This document shows, piece by piece, positions 44,897 through 53,687 of a stretch of 64,000 nt of DNA. The notes under the pieces are model-generated. The model worked only from the letters and a program-made list of their open reading frames with translations, was not told where the DNA came from and ran no database searches. The stretch is from Blautia caecimuris. Its GTDB lineage: Bacteria; Bacillota; Clostridia; Lachnospirales; Lachnospiraceae. Numbering within the stretch: position 1 is the first letter of the stretch; each line of letters begins with the position of its first letter. The position numbers and the translations under genes are program-made. The stretch covers positions 1 through 64,000 of the forward strand of contig NZ_JANJZT010000016.1 of assembly GCF_024622975.1 (NCBI RefSeq), read 5' to 3'.

Positions 44897-45310
44897 ATGT
44901 TCGAAGAAATTGTTACAGCGCTGTTTCTTGGCTGCAGTGCATGGACAGACTGGAAAAAACATGAGATTTCCCTGATCTTAACAGGAATTTATGCCAGTAC
45001 GGGCCTGATTTACAGCTTTATGTCAGGAAGAGAAATTCAGGATATTCTGATTCCGGCAGCTATTGGAGTGATTTTTCTTTTGGCATCTGTGATTACCGGA
45101 GGCGCTTTGGGAATGGGAGACGGATGGGTGATGCTGGCTTTAGGGTGTATGACTGGTACAACAGTATACCTCAGAACCCTTGGCAGCGGGCTGTTTCTGT
45201 CTGCAGTGGTATCAGCGCTGCTTCTGACAGTGTTTCACAGAAGCCGCAAAACAGAAATTCCTTTTATTCCATTTTTGTTTCTGGGATATACAGGAGGTAT
45301 TTTTATATGA
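44897..45310 (+). CDS. Second prepilin peptidase (A24, CpaA-like)
   Basis: The 137-aa membrane protein has CSAWTDWKKHEIS near the N-terminus and the GxGD motif in GALGMGDGWVMLALG, so both aspartates are present. It is shorter than the first peptidase of this operon. GGAGGG precedes ATG 44897. Its stop overlaps the next start. Two peptidases in one Tad operon suggest separate substrates for pilin and pseudopilins, which is inference. Confidence 0.82.
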   Translation: MFEEIVTALFLGCSAWTDWKKHEISLILTGIYASTGLIYSFMSGREIQDILIPAAIGVIFLLASVITGGALGMGDGWVMLALGCMTGTTVYLRTLGSGLFLSAVVSALLLTVFHRSRKTEIPFIPFLFLGYTGGIFI

Positions 45311-45762
45311 CATTAAAAAAATATTTGTGGGAAAAAGCTAAAAAAGGAAGCTTTACCATTGAAGCGGCCTGTGTGATGTCATTGATACTTGTGGCAGTCA
45401 TGGGAATTCTTTATCTTTGTTTTTTTGTACATAATCGGGCATGGCTGACGGCAGCCGCCTGCGAATCCGCACTTACCGGAAGTATGGAGGGAAACCGGGA
45501 AGGCGGAAACACAGGAGAAGCAGCCGGGAAACGCAGTCAGGAGCTGGGGGATATTGGATTTTTTGGGGCTGAAAATCTGAAAACTCAGATAAAGGATGGA
45601 AAAGAGGTAACGGTAAGCTATACGGCAGACACCATATCAGGATTTGGAGGATTTTCCTGGAAACTGAGAGCAGAAGGAAAATCCAGAGTCATTGATCCGG
45701 TAGGATGGATTCGTAAGATCAAAGCGGCAGAAGATATTTTTTCAGATGCAGGAGGAAGGTAA
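45307..45762 (+). CDS. TadE-like pseudopilin
   Basis: ATG 45307 follows AGGAGG and overlaps the previous stop; the longer frame from 45124 is rejected. The 151-aa protein has a basic leader and KGSFTIEAACVMSLILVAVM, a pseudopilin core with Glu at position 5. The rest is a Gly-rich external domain. It is likely a minor Tad pilin. Confidence 0.75.
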   Translation: MTLKKYLWEKAKKGSFTIEAACVMSLILVAVMGILYLCFFVHNRAWLTAAACESALTGSMEGNREGGNTGEAAGKRSQELGDIGFFGAENLKTQIKDGKEVTVSYTADTISGFGGFSWKLRAEGKSRVIDPVGWIRKIKAAEDIFSDAGGR

Positions 45763-47162
45763 TGCGCGCAGAATATAAGAGGGATGTAAGTCATAATTAC
45801 CTTATTTTGCAGGAAGAAAAGGCAGTAGATACCTCATCTTATCAGGTACGTATGCTTACAGGAAATGTGATTCCGTCCATACTGAAATGTCATTTGCAGA
45901 ATCTGGATGGTGAGGTGCTGTTTTATTATGACATAACGTCAAAACAGTCCATAGCAACACTGTTTGAGGATAAAAAATTCCGGAGTCAGGATCTTCAGAG
46001 CATTCTGGAAGGATTTGTAAAAGTAATGGAAGAGCTGGCCGAATTCCTGATGAATACGGATCAGCTTGTGCTTCAGCCGGAATACATCTATATGGATGCA
46101 GAGAGGAAAAAAGTGTATTTTTGCTGCCTTCCCGGATATCAAAAAGAAATTCAGGGGCAGCTTCGGGGATTGACAGAATATATTCTGCCAAAGCTTGACC
46201 ATGAGGATAATCAGGCGGTGATGCTGGGGTATGGTATTTACAGGAAAGCTCTTGAACCGGGATTTCAGCTTGAGGTGGTAAAAGAGGCAATTTATCAGAA
46301 GGAAGATGAAGCGGATAAAAATGCAGCTGCTCAAAAAGAAGATAAATATCAGGAAATGCTGTCAGAGAAACAGGAGAATGAAATTATAGATTCTGTGATT
46401 CCGGATGAACAGAAAAAAGAAGAGATTAAAAACAGGAAAAAGGAAAAAAGAATTCCATGGAACTGGATTCTATGCTGTGGAGCAGGCGGTGCAGCTGCGC
46501 TGGCTGTACTGGCAGCCGGTTTTTGGGGAGTCATTCCAAAGCTTCCAATAGAAATAGTGTTGGGGATCGGAATTATGGCTTTGGGAGCAGGGGCATTTAC
46601 AGCATGGATCACAGAAAAGAAGAAGCGGAAACAGGAACAGACCGCACAATGGCATAATAAAATAAAACAGGAAACAGACAGCAGCCCTGTGTCAGGCCAG
46701 GTCAGAAAGGAAGAAAATATAAAAAAAGATCCGGAAACAATCCGGGAAGAACGGAAGGCAGAAACCAGTATTACAGGAGAGCTTTTTGGAACAAAGAAAA
46801 AAGAGGAGGACAGTCAGGAGGAAATCTGTGGTGAAACAGTAGTTCTTTCTGCCGGGCAGAAAAAGGGACCGGCTGCTCTTATAAGCAGAGAGCCGGGAGA
46901 ACTGGCAACGATTTATCTGGAACAGGAGCTGACGGTAGTAGGAAAGCTGGCAAATGCTTCAGATGCAGTCATTCCGATGCCAACTGTCAGTCGTATGCAT
47001 GCAAGGATCCGAAAGAGAGAAGATGAGTATTATCTGGCAGATCTGAATTCCAGAAACGGCACTGCAGTAAACGGAAGAATGCTGAAAGGAGATGAAGAGT
47101 ATCAGCTTCAGGACGAAGATCAGGTGGATTTTGCTCAGGCAAGATATATTTTTATAAAGTAA
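45762..47162 (+). CDS. DUF6382 / FHA-domain protein of the Tad locus
   Basis: The 466-aa protein has an N-terminal domain (about 1-180) typical of DUF6382, two adjacent membrane segments (about 228-272), a charged linker, and a C-terminal FHA domain with PTVSRMHARIRK and LADLNSRNGTAVNG. FHA domains bind phosphothreonine, so this protein may couple the pilus to Ser/Thr kinase signalling. Its ATG overlaps the stop of the preceding gene, so it belongs to the Tad operon. Confidence 0.8.
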   Translation: MRAEYKRDVSHNYLILQEEKAVDTSSYQVRMLTGNVIPSILKCHLQNLDGEVLFYYDITSKQSIATLFEDKKFRSQDLQSILEGFVKVMEELAEFLMNTDQLVLQPEYIYMDAERKKVYFCCLPGYQKEIQGQLRGLTEYILPKLDHEDNQAVMLGYGIYRKALEPGFQLEVVKEAIYQKEDEADKNAAAQKEDKYQEMLSEKQENEIIDSVIPDEQKKEEIKNRKKEKRIPWNWILCCGAGGAAALAVLAAGFWGVIPKLPIEIVLGIGIMALGAGAFTAWITEKKKRKQEQTAQWHNKIKQETDSSPVSGQVRKEENIKKDPETIREERKAETSITGELFGTKKKEEDSQEEICGETVVLSAGQKKGPAALISREPGELATIYLEQELTVVGKLANASDAVIPMPTVSRMHARIRKREDEYYLADLNSRNGTAVNGRMLKGDEEYQLQDEDQVDFAQARYIFIK

Positions 47163-47178
47163 ACAGCAAAGGGCTCTC

Positions 47179-47207
47179 TTGCCACTGTGATGAAAGAATA
47201 GTATAAT
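47179..47207 (+). promoter_or_regulatory. Promoter of the sugar/glycan operon
   Basis: TTGCCA (47179-47184) and TATAAT (47202-47207) are 17 bases apart, 37 bases before rfbG. It separates the glycan genes from the Tad operon in transcription. Confidence 0.72.
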
Positions 47208-47243
47208 ACTCTTAATATTGGATTACAGGAGTTTAGATAAAAT

Positions 47244-48308
47244 ATGAAGAAATTTGATCTCAACTTTTACAGTGGGAAAAGAGTTCTGGTAACAGGACAT
47301 ACAGGATTTAAGGGAACATGGCTTTGCCGCCTGCTTCTGAATATGGGGGCTCAGGTTACCGGATATTCACTGCAGCCGCCTACAGAACCTTCGATCTTTG
47401 GGCTGGCAGGCATGGACAGACAGATGAACAGTATAACAGGCGACATCCGAAATCTGGACAGACTTCTGGAAGTGTTCAGAGAGAACAGGCCGGAAATAGT
47501 GCTGCATCTGGCAGCCCAGCCGATTGTGCGCGAATCTTATAAAAATCCGGTATATACTTACGAAACAAATGTAATGGGAACTGTAAATATACTGGAATGT
47601 ATCCGTCAGACCGATTCTGTGAGATCATTTCTTAATGTGACAACTGATAAGGTGTACCACAACCGGGAATGGGAATGGGGATATCGGGAAGATGATCCAT
47701 TGGATGGATTTGACCCTTATTCCAACAGTAAGTCATGCTCGGAGCTTGTGACTCACAGCTATAAAAATTCATTTTTCATGGATGGAGCGCCTGCTGTTTC
47801 GACTGCAAGAGCAGGAAATGTAATCGGAGGCGGAGATTTTGCTGCAGACAGAATTATTCCGGACTGTATCCGGGCAGCTCTGGAGGGAAAGCCCATACCA
47901 GTAAGAAATCCTCATTCCACAAGACCGTTTCAGCATGTGCTGGAGCCTTTATATGCGTATCTTATGATTGCTGCCATGCAGTATGAAGAAAGCAGATATT
48001 CGGGATATTATAATGTAGGACCGGATGACAGGGACTGTGTGACAACAGGAGAGCTTGTAGATCTTTTCTGCCGTGCATGGGGGGATGGACAGACTTGGGA
48101 AAATCATTTTGTGGGCGGACCTCATGAAGCGAATTTCCTGAAACTTGACTGTTCCCGAATAAAGAGTGTTTTTGGCTGGAAACCGGCCTGGGATGTTCGT
48201 ACTGCTGTAGAAAAAACAGTGGAGTGGACAAAGGAATGGCAGGCGGGGCAGGGCATAAACACAATTATGGACAGACAGATCCAGGAGTTTCTGGCTGATA
48301 TAAAATAA
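47244..48308 (+). CDS. rfbG: CDP-glucose 4,6-dehydratase
   Basis: The 354-aa SDR enzyme has the nucleotide motif GHTGFKGTWL, TTDKVY and the catalytic YSNSK (YxxxK), and the RPFQHVLEPL block typical of RfbG. It turns CDP-glucose into CDP-4-keto-6-deoxyglucose. The partner that makes CDP-glucose (RfbF) is not in the window. RfbH follows after 17 bases. Confidence 0.9.
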   Translation: MKKFDLNFYSGKRVLVTGHTGFKGTWLCRLLLNMGAQVTGYSLQPPTEPSIFGLAGMDRQMNSITGDIRNLDRLLEVFRENRPEIVLHLAAQPIVRESYKNPVYTYETNVMGTVNILECIRQTDSVRSFLNVTTDKVYHNREWEWGYREDDPLDGFDPYSNSKSCSELVTHSYKNSFFMDGAPAVSTARAGNVIGGGDFAADRIIPDCIRAALEGKPIPVRNPHSTRPFQHVLEPLYAYLMIAAMQYEESRYSGYYNVGPDDRDCVTTGELVDLFCRAWGDGQTWENHFVGGPHEANFLKLDCSRIKSVFGWKPAWDVRTAVEKTVEWTKEWQAGQGINTIMDRQIQEFLADIK

Positions 48309-48325
48309 AAAACAGGAGAAAAAAT

Positions 48326-49666
48326 ATGTTTGAAAATATGACAGAACAGCAGGCAAGAGAGCAGATTCTTGGAATCGTAGATAATTATTGCCGTAAATAT
48401 CATAACCAAGAGAAAACATTTAAAAAGGGAGACAGAATTCCTTATGCATCCAGAGTTTATGATTCAAAAGAAATGGTAAATCTTGTGGACAGTGCGCTGG
48501 AATTCTGGCTGACAGCAGGCAGATATGCAGATGAGTTTGAGAAAAAATTCTCAGAATACCTGGGAATCCGTTTCTGTTCTCTGGTTAATTCCGGATCTTC
48601 AGCCAATCTTCTTGCTTTTATGGCGCTGACTTCACCGCTTCTGAAGGAACGCCAGGTGCGTCCGGGAGATGAAGTGATTACAGTGGCGGCAGGATTTCCG
48701 ACAACCGTGGCGCCAATGATCCAGTATGGAGCGGTTCCTGTATTTGTAGATGTGACAGTACCTCAGTATAATATTGACGTAACCAGGCTGGAAGAAGCTC
48801 TTTCTTCCAGGACAAAGGCAGTAATGCTGGCTCATACTCTGGGTAATCCGTTTGACCTTAAGGCTTTAAGCGATTTCTGCAAAAAACATGACCTGTGGCT
48901 GATCGAGGACAACTGTGATGCACTTGGTTCTGAGTATATGATAGACGGAGAGAAGAAGCTTACAGGAACCATTGGTGATATCGGCACATCAAGCTTTTAT
49001 CCGCCTCATCATATGACAATGGGAGAAGGCGGAGCTGTGTACACAAACAATCCGCTTCTGCACAAGATTGTCCGTTCCCTCCGCGACTGGGGACGTGACT
49101 GCAGATGCCCGTCCGGCCGTGATAATGTGTGCGGACACCGATTTGACAGACAGTACGGAGAGCTGCCTCTTGGCTACGACCATAAATATGTTTACTCTCA
49201 TTTTGGATATAATCTGAAAGCAACAGATATGCAGGCGGCAGTGGGATGCGCTCAGCTTGAAAAGTTCCCTGGATTTGTGGAAAAGCGTCGTCATAATTAT
49301 GCGCGCCTCAGAAAAGCCCTTGAGGGAATGGAAGAAAAATTTGTACTTCCCGAAGCCTGTCCCGATTCTGATCCAAGCTGGTTCGGCTTCCTTTTGACAT
49401 GCAAAGAAGGAGTGGACAGAAATAAAGTGGTTCCTTATATTGAAAGCAAAGGTGTTCAGACAAGAATGCTGTTTGCCGGAAATCTTACAAAGCACCCCTG
49501 CTTTGATCAGATGAGAGCAGAAGGCAGAGGATACCGCATTGCCGGAAGTCTGGAAAATACAGACAGAATCATGCGCGATACTTTCTGGGTAGGTCTTTAT
49601 CCGGGCATGACAGATGAAAAGATCGATTATATGGCAAAGGTGATCCGGGAAGCCGGAAATCTTTAA
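48326..49666 (+). CDS. rfbH: CDP-4-keto-6-deoxyglucose 3-dehydrase (RfbH / E1)
   Basis: The 446-aa PMP-dependent enzyme has the aminotransferase fold but with SFYPPHHMTMGEGG. In E1-type dehydrases His replaces the usual lysine, which fits. Cysteines in DCRCPSGRDNVCGHRF match the [2Fe-2S] site. It removes the 3-hydroxyl of the CDP sugar with electrons from a reductase (DdhD type), which is not encoded nearby. The product is CDP-4-keto-3,6-dideoxyhexose, the precursor of several dideoxy and branched sugars. Confidence 0.9.
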   Translation: MFENMTEQQAREQILGIVDNYCRKYHNQEKTFKKGDRIPYASRVYDSKEMVNLVDSALEFWLTAGRYADEFEKKFSEYLGIRFCSLVNSGSSANLLAFMALTSPLLKERQVRPGDEVITVAAGFPTTVAPMIQYGAVPVFVDVTVPQYNIDVTRLEEALSSRTKAVMLAHTLGNPFDLKALSDFCKKHDLWLIEDNCDALGSEYMIDGEKKLTGTIGDIGTSSFYPPHHMTMGEGGAVYTNNPLLHKIVRSLRDWGRDCRCPSGRDNVCGHRFDRQYGELPLGYDHKYVYSHFGYNLKATDMQAAVGCAQLEKFPGFVEKRRHNYARLRKALEGMEEKFVLPEACPDSDPSWFGFLLTCKEGVDRNKVVPYIESKGVQTRMLFAGNLTKHPCFDQMRAEGRGYRIAGSLENTDRIMRDTFWVGLYPGMTDEKIDYMAKVIREAGNL

Positions 49667-49708
49667 GCCTGCTGTGGAAAAGATACTTCAGAGAAGGGAT
49701 AAAAGTAA

Positions 49709-51025
49709 ATGGTAATAGATGAAAAGCTGCGCTGGTATGGATTCTGGCTGGTGGACCGTCTTCAGGGAGGAAAGGTACGCGGCTATTATGAAGAAATCCG
49801 TGACAGCTATAAAAACGGGACTTCCATAGAAAAGACTCAGGAGAAAATCAGGAAGCTGATCTCTCATGCAGTTCGCACAACTGAATTTTATAAGGATTTT
49901 CCAGAGGATACTCCTCTGGAAAAAATGCCGGTTATGAATAAGGAGACTTACAGAAATCATTATGAGCAGTGCCAGTCTTCTGTTTACAAAGATGCTTCAG
50001 ATAATCGTATTATGTACACAAGCGGCTCTACGGGGACTCCTTTTGCCATGATACAGAATCGCAATAAAATCCTTCATAACACAGCTGCAAGTATTTTTCT
50101 GGGGGCTGCCGGCGGATATTATATCGGAATGAAAGAAGCATTTATCCGCATGTGGGTAGGAGATCACGCAAAAAAGAGCTGGATCTCCAGAACGGCAGAG
50201 AATCTGATCATGATGGACTGTTCCAATCTGGATGAAGAAGCTTTGGGCAAAATGGTTTCTGTTATTAAGAAGAAACGGGTAAAGTGTATCATCGGATATG
50301 CATCTGCAATTGGAGAACTGGGACGGTATATTGAAGAGCATCATATGAATACCGGAGACTTTTGTGTGAAGGCAATCCTTCCTATTTCAGAGAGCATGCC
50401 CAGTGAAGTAAGACGAAATCTGGAAAGAATTTTTAACTGTACAGTACGTTCCTGGTACTCAAATGAAGAAAACGGTATTATGGGTCTGCAGCGTGAAGAA
50501 GATGAAAGCTATTATATTGATTCTGAAAGCTATTATTATGAGATTCTTAAGCTGGACAGTGATGAACCTGCAGAACCGGGAGAGCTTGGACGAATTGTGA
50601 TCACAGATCTTTATAATTATGCCATTCCCCTGATCCGTTATGACAATGGGGATCTGGCAGTGGAAGAACGAAAGGAAAAGAACGGCAGATTCCGTCTGTA
50701 CCTGAAAGAACTGTATGGAAGACGGGGAGATATGATATATGACTGCAAGGGAAGAATTGTGTCTCCGTTTGTACTTCTGAACGGTCTTTCTATGGCAAAG
50801 GGAATCAACCAGTACCGTTTTATCCAGGAGGATGTAACAAAATATACTTTATGGCTGAATGGCGACAGACAGGTAATTGATGAGAAAGCAATCCTGGATT
50901 TTATCAGTCCTTACTTTGGTGAAGAAGCAGAAATTACAGTGGAGTATGTAGATGAGATCCCGGTTCTCAGCTCCGGAAAAAGAAAATCCTTTGAAAACCG
51001 GTGTGAAAAATACATAAAAAAATAA
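49709..51025 (+). CDS. CapK/PaaK-like adenylate-forming ligase, copy 1
   Basis: The 438-aa protein belongs to the phenylacetate-CoA ligase / CapK group. It has the AMP motif YTSGSTGTPF, WYSNEENG, then GELGRIVITDLYNYAIPLIR with YDNGD, and a C-terminal subdomain. CapK-type genes occur in capsule loci, probably activating an acyl or amino acid for attachment to sugar. It has a paralogue three genes on (52293), similar along the whole length. The substrate is unknown. Confidence 0.8.
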   Translation: MVIDEKLRWYGFWLVDRLQGGKVRGYYEEIRDSYKNGTSIEKTQEKIRKLISHAVRTTEFYKDFPEDTPLEKMPVMNKETYRNHYEQCQSSVYKDASDNRIMYTSGSTGTPFAMIQNRNKILHNTAASIFLGAAGGYYIGMKEAFIRMWVGDHAKKSWISRTAENLIMMDCSNLDEEALGKMVSVIKKKRVKCIIGYASAIGELGRYIEEHHMNTGDFCVKAILPISESMPSEVRRNLERIFNCTVRSWYSNEENGIMGLQREEDESYYIDSESYYYEILKLDSDEPAEPGELGRIVITDLYNYAIPLIRYDNGDLAVEERKEKNGRFRLYLKELYGRRGDMIYDCKGRIVSPFVLLNGLSMAKGINQYRFIQEDVTKYTLWLNGDRQVIDEKAILDFISPYFGEEAEITVEYVDEIPVLSSGKRKSFENRCEKYIKK

Positions 51026-51041
51026 CTGGGGAGGCTTCTCT

Positions 51042-52256
51042 TTGGCATCAAAAGAAAAACAGAAAAGAATTGTATCAAATACAGTGTATACCATAGGCGG
51101 AGCGCTTCTGATGAATGGGGTTCTGCAGATTGTTGTATATCCTCTGCTGAACCGAAAAATGGGAAGCGACCAGCTGGGAGAGCTTTTGTATCTTATGGGG
51201 CTGGTTGCAATACTCTGTCCTTCTGTGGGGCAGGCGCTGAATACCAGCCGTCTTGTTGTACGAAGAGATTATCAGGTGAAAAACGGGGACTATAATGTCC
51301 TCCTTTTGCTGTTTGGAGGAGTGGGAACAGCAGTCACTCTTTTTGTGGCAAGGGATTCCATGGTATCTCTGCCTGTTATTTTCTGGACGGCAGCCCTTCT
51401 TATGACAACAATTTTTCGTTATTACGGAGATGTGGAATACCGTCTGAACCTGAATTATAACAAATATTTTTACTATTACTGTGTGCTGACAGGCGGATAT
51501 ATAGCCGGCTTTGGACTTTATTTCCTTACAAAAAACTGGTTTCTGGTATTTCTTGCAGGCGAGGCTGCAGCTCTGGTGTATCTTGCCGCAACCGGAACAG
51601 TGTTCAGAGGATTTTTTGACCGGAGCAGGTGGTTTACACAGGCATTTCAGCGGGGAGGCTTCCTGGTATTTTCTTATCTGATTACAAATTTTACTTTGAA
51701 TATTGACCGTCTTGCGCTGGAACATATGGTGGGGCATCTGGCAGTAACACAATATTACGTAACTTCTCTGATCGGAAAAACTCTGGTGCTTCTGGTGGCG
51801 CCTGTTAATACGATCATTATTTCTTATCTTACAAGAAAACAGGAGAGAATGGATAAAAAGCAGTTTCTTCTGTTTACCGGAATCGGAACAGGCGTAAGCC
51901 TTGTGTTTTTCCTTGGAGCGCAGATTGGAACTCCTATTTTCGTAAAGCTGTTTTATGGAGATCTTTATGAATCAGTAAAAGGAATGATCACAGTTGTAAA
52001 CCTCAGTCAGATCCTTGGCGTACTTTCAGCTTATCTTTTTATTGTAGTTCTTACTTTCACAGAGGAAAAGTGGCAGTTGATCCTTCAGATCATACATTTG
52101 GCTGTGATTGCAGTCCTTGTGTTGATTTTTACAGAAAAGAGCGGTATTATGGGTTTTGCGGCAGCCGTGCTCATTGCCAATGTAATACGTGTGGCAGCAG
52201 TAATTCTTCTTGGATTATGGAAAGCAGGCAGTGGCCCAAAACAGAAAAAACAATGA
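51042..52256 (+). CDS. Polysaccharide flippase (Wzx/MOP type)
   Basis: TTG 51042 follows GGGGAGG. The 404-aa protein has about 11-12 hydrophobic segments and the MOP superfamily order, beginning with VSNTVYTIGGALLMNGVLQI and LDRLALEHM in the middle. It would flip a lipid-linked sugar to the outside. It lies between the two CapK-like genes. Confidence 0.82.
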   Translation: MASKEKQKRIVSNTVYTIGGALLMNGVLQIVVYPLLNRKMGSDQLGELLYLMGLVAILCPSVGQALNTSRLVVRRDYQVKNGDYNVLLLLFGGVGTAVTLFVARDSMVSLPVIFWTAALLMTTIFRYYGDVEYRLNLNYNKYFYYYCVLTGGYIAGFGLYFLTKNWFLVFLAGEAAALVYLAATGTVFRGFFDRSRWFTQAFQRGGFLVFSYLITNFTLNIDRLALEHMVGHLAVTQYYVTSLIGKTLVLLVAPVNTIIISYLTRKQERMDKKQFLLFTGIGTGVSLVFFLGAQIGTPIFVKLFYGDLYESVKGMITVVNLSQILGVLSAYLFIVVLTFTEEKWQLILQIIHLAVIAVLVLIFTEKSGIMGFAAAVLIANVIRVAAVILLGLWKAGSGPKQKKQ

Positions 52257-52292
52257 TATTGATTCTACATCATAAATGAGGAAGGAAAAAGA

Positions 52293-53612
52293 ATGCAGGC
52301 GGGAGAAATTTTAAGACGAACAGCGTTTAATATACTGGATAAGCTTCACGGCGGAAAGCTTGAAAAAATAAAAAAAGTTAATAAAAGGGAGATTGTAGAG
52401 GGAATTACAGAGGAGTATGCACAGCGCCGTGTGGAAATGCTTCTTGATTATGCCAAAAAGCATTCTCCTTATTATAAAAATTATCAGGACGCACAGGATA
52501 TTACAGAGTTTCCTGTTATGACAAAAATGAAATATAACGAGAATATGGATGCAGTTCTCTGCGATACATTCCGTGACAGAAAAGACAGTCTGTTCCGTCT
52601 GAAAACAAGCGGTTCAACAGGCGCGCCGTTTACTGTTTTATGCGATGGGGATAAAATGAACCGTGTGAATATGAACTTTATTTCCTTTATGGAGCTGAAC
52701 GGATTTCGCATGGGAATGAAGCGGGGAGAGTTCCGTGTATGGATCCCGGGTAAAAATGTGATCTCCAAATGGAAATCCTTTAAAAATAATCTGATCATGA
52801 TCGATATCTCCAACATGGGAGACGATGCCCTTGCAGATATCTGTGAAAAAATACGAAAAGACAGGATTCAGGTTCTGGTTGCATATTCCAGTGCTCTGAC
52901 AGTTCTTGCAGATTATCTGAAAAGGAAAAAAGTTGATATCAGAAAATGGGATGTGGAAATGGTTTTCGCCATGGGCGAGGCGCTTCCTCAGAAAACATAT
53001 GACCTGATCCGGGAAATCTTTGGCTTTTCGGCAGTCCGTTCTTATGGAAATAATGAGAACGGTTTTCTTGCATGCCAGGTTGGCGAGGAGGACCGGTATA
53101 CGGTAGACCTTTATAATTTTTATATTGAAATGCTGAGCCTTGATTCAGATGAACCGGTGAAACCGGGAGAACTGGGAAGAATCGTTGTAACTGATTTTTA
53201 TAATAAAGCTTTTCCTATGATCCGTTATGACACAGGCGATACAGGAATTTATCAGGAAGTAACAGATGAAAAGGGCAGAAAACATGGTTATTTCACAGAA
53301 ATATACGGACGCCGCGGCTCCATGATGTATAACTGCAAGGGAGAACCTCTGTCCATTCATGTTTTTATGAATGTACTGATCAATATGGAAGGTATCGTAC
53401 ATCAGGCAAAATGCATTCAGTGGGAAAAGAAAAGATACGAGCTGCTTTTAAATGCTGACCGGACAAGAGTCAATGAAGATGAGGTAGTGGCTTCCTACCG
53501 GAAATATCTGGGAGAGGAAGCTCAGATCGACGTTACTTATGTAGATGAAATTCCTATTGAGGCATCCGGAAAGCGTATGGTATGCGTTCAGAAATGCCAG
53601 GCGTATCTGTAG
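52293..53612 (+). CDS. CapK/PaaK-like adenylate-forming ligase, copy 2
   Basis: The 439-aa protein has the same blocks as copy 1: LKTSGSTGAPFTV, SYGNNENGF, GELGRIVVTDFYNKAFPMIR with YDTGD, and YGRRGSMMYNCKG. GAGGAAGG precedes ATG 52293. The sequences differ enough to suggest different substrates or an obligate pair. It is 75 bases from the ThDP enzyme gene. Confidence 0.8.
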   Translation: MQAGEILRRTAFNILDKLHGGKLEKIKKVNKREIVEGITEEYAQRRVEMLLDYAKKHSPYYKNYQDAQDITEFPVMTKMKYNENMDAVLCDTFRDRKDSLFRLKTSGSTGAPFTVLCDGDKMNRVNMNFISFMELNGFRMGMKRGEFRVWIPGKNVISKWKSFKNNLIMIDISNMGDDALADICEKIRKDRIQVLVAYSSALTVLADYLKRKKVDIRKWDVEMVFAMGEALPQKTYDLIREIFGFSAVRSYGNNENGFLACQVGEEDRYTVDLYNFYIEMLSLDSDEPVKPGELGRIVVTDFYNKAFPMIRYDTGDTGIYQEVTDEKGRKHGYFTEIYGRRGSMMYNCKGEPLSIHVFMNVLINMEGIVHQAKCIQWEKKRYELLLNADRTRVNEDEVVASYRKYLGEEAQIDVTYVDEIPIEASGKRMVCVQKCQAYL

Positions 53613-53687
53613 GATGTCAAAGATGCAGAAAAAAGCTTCAGATAATATATCAGAAGGCTGAAGCAACAGTTGATATGGAGAAAGAAA

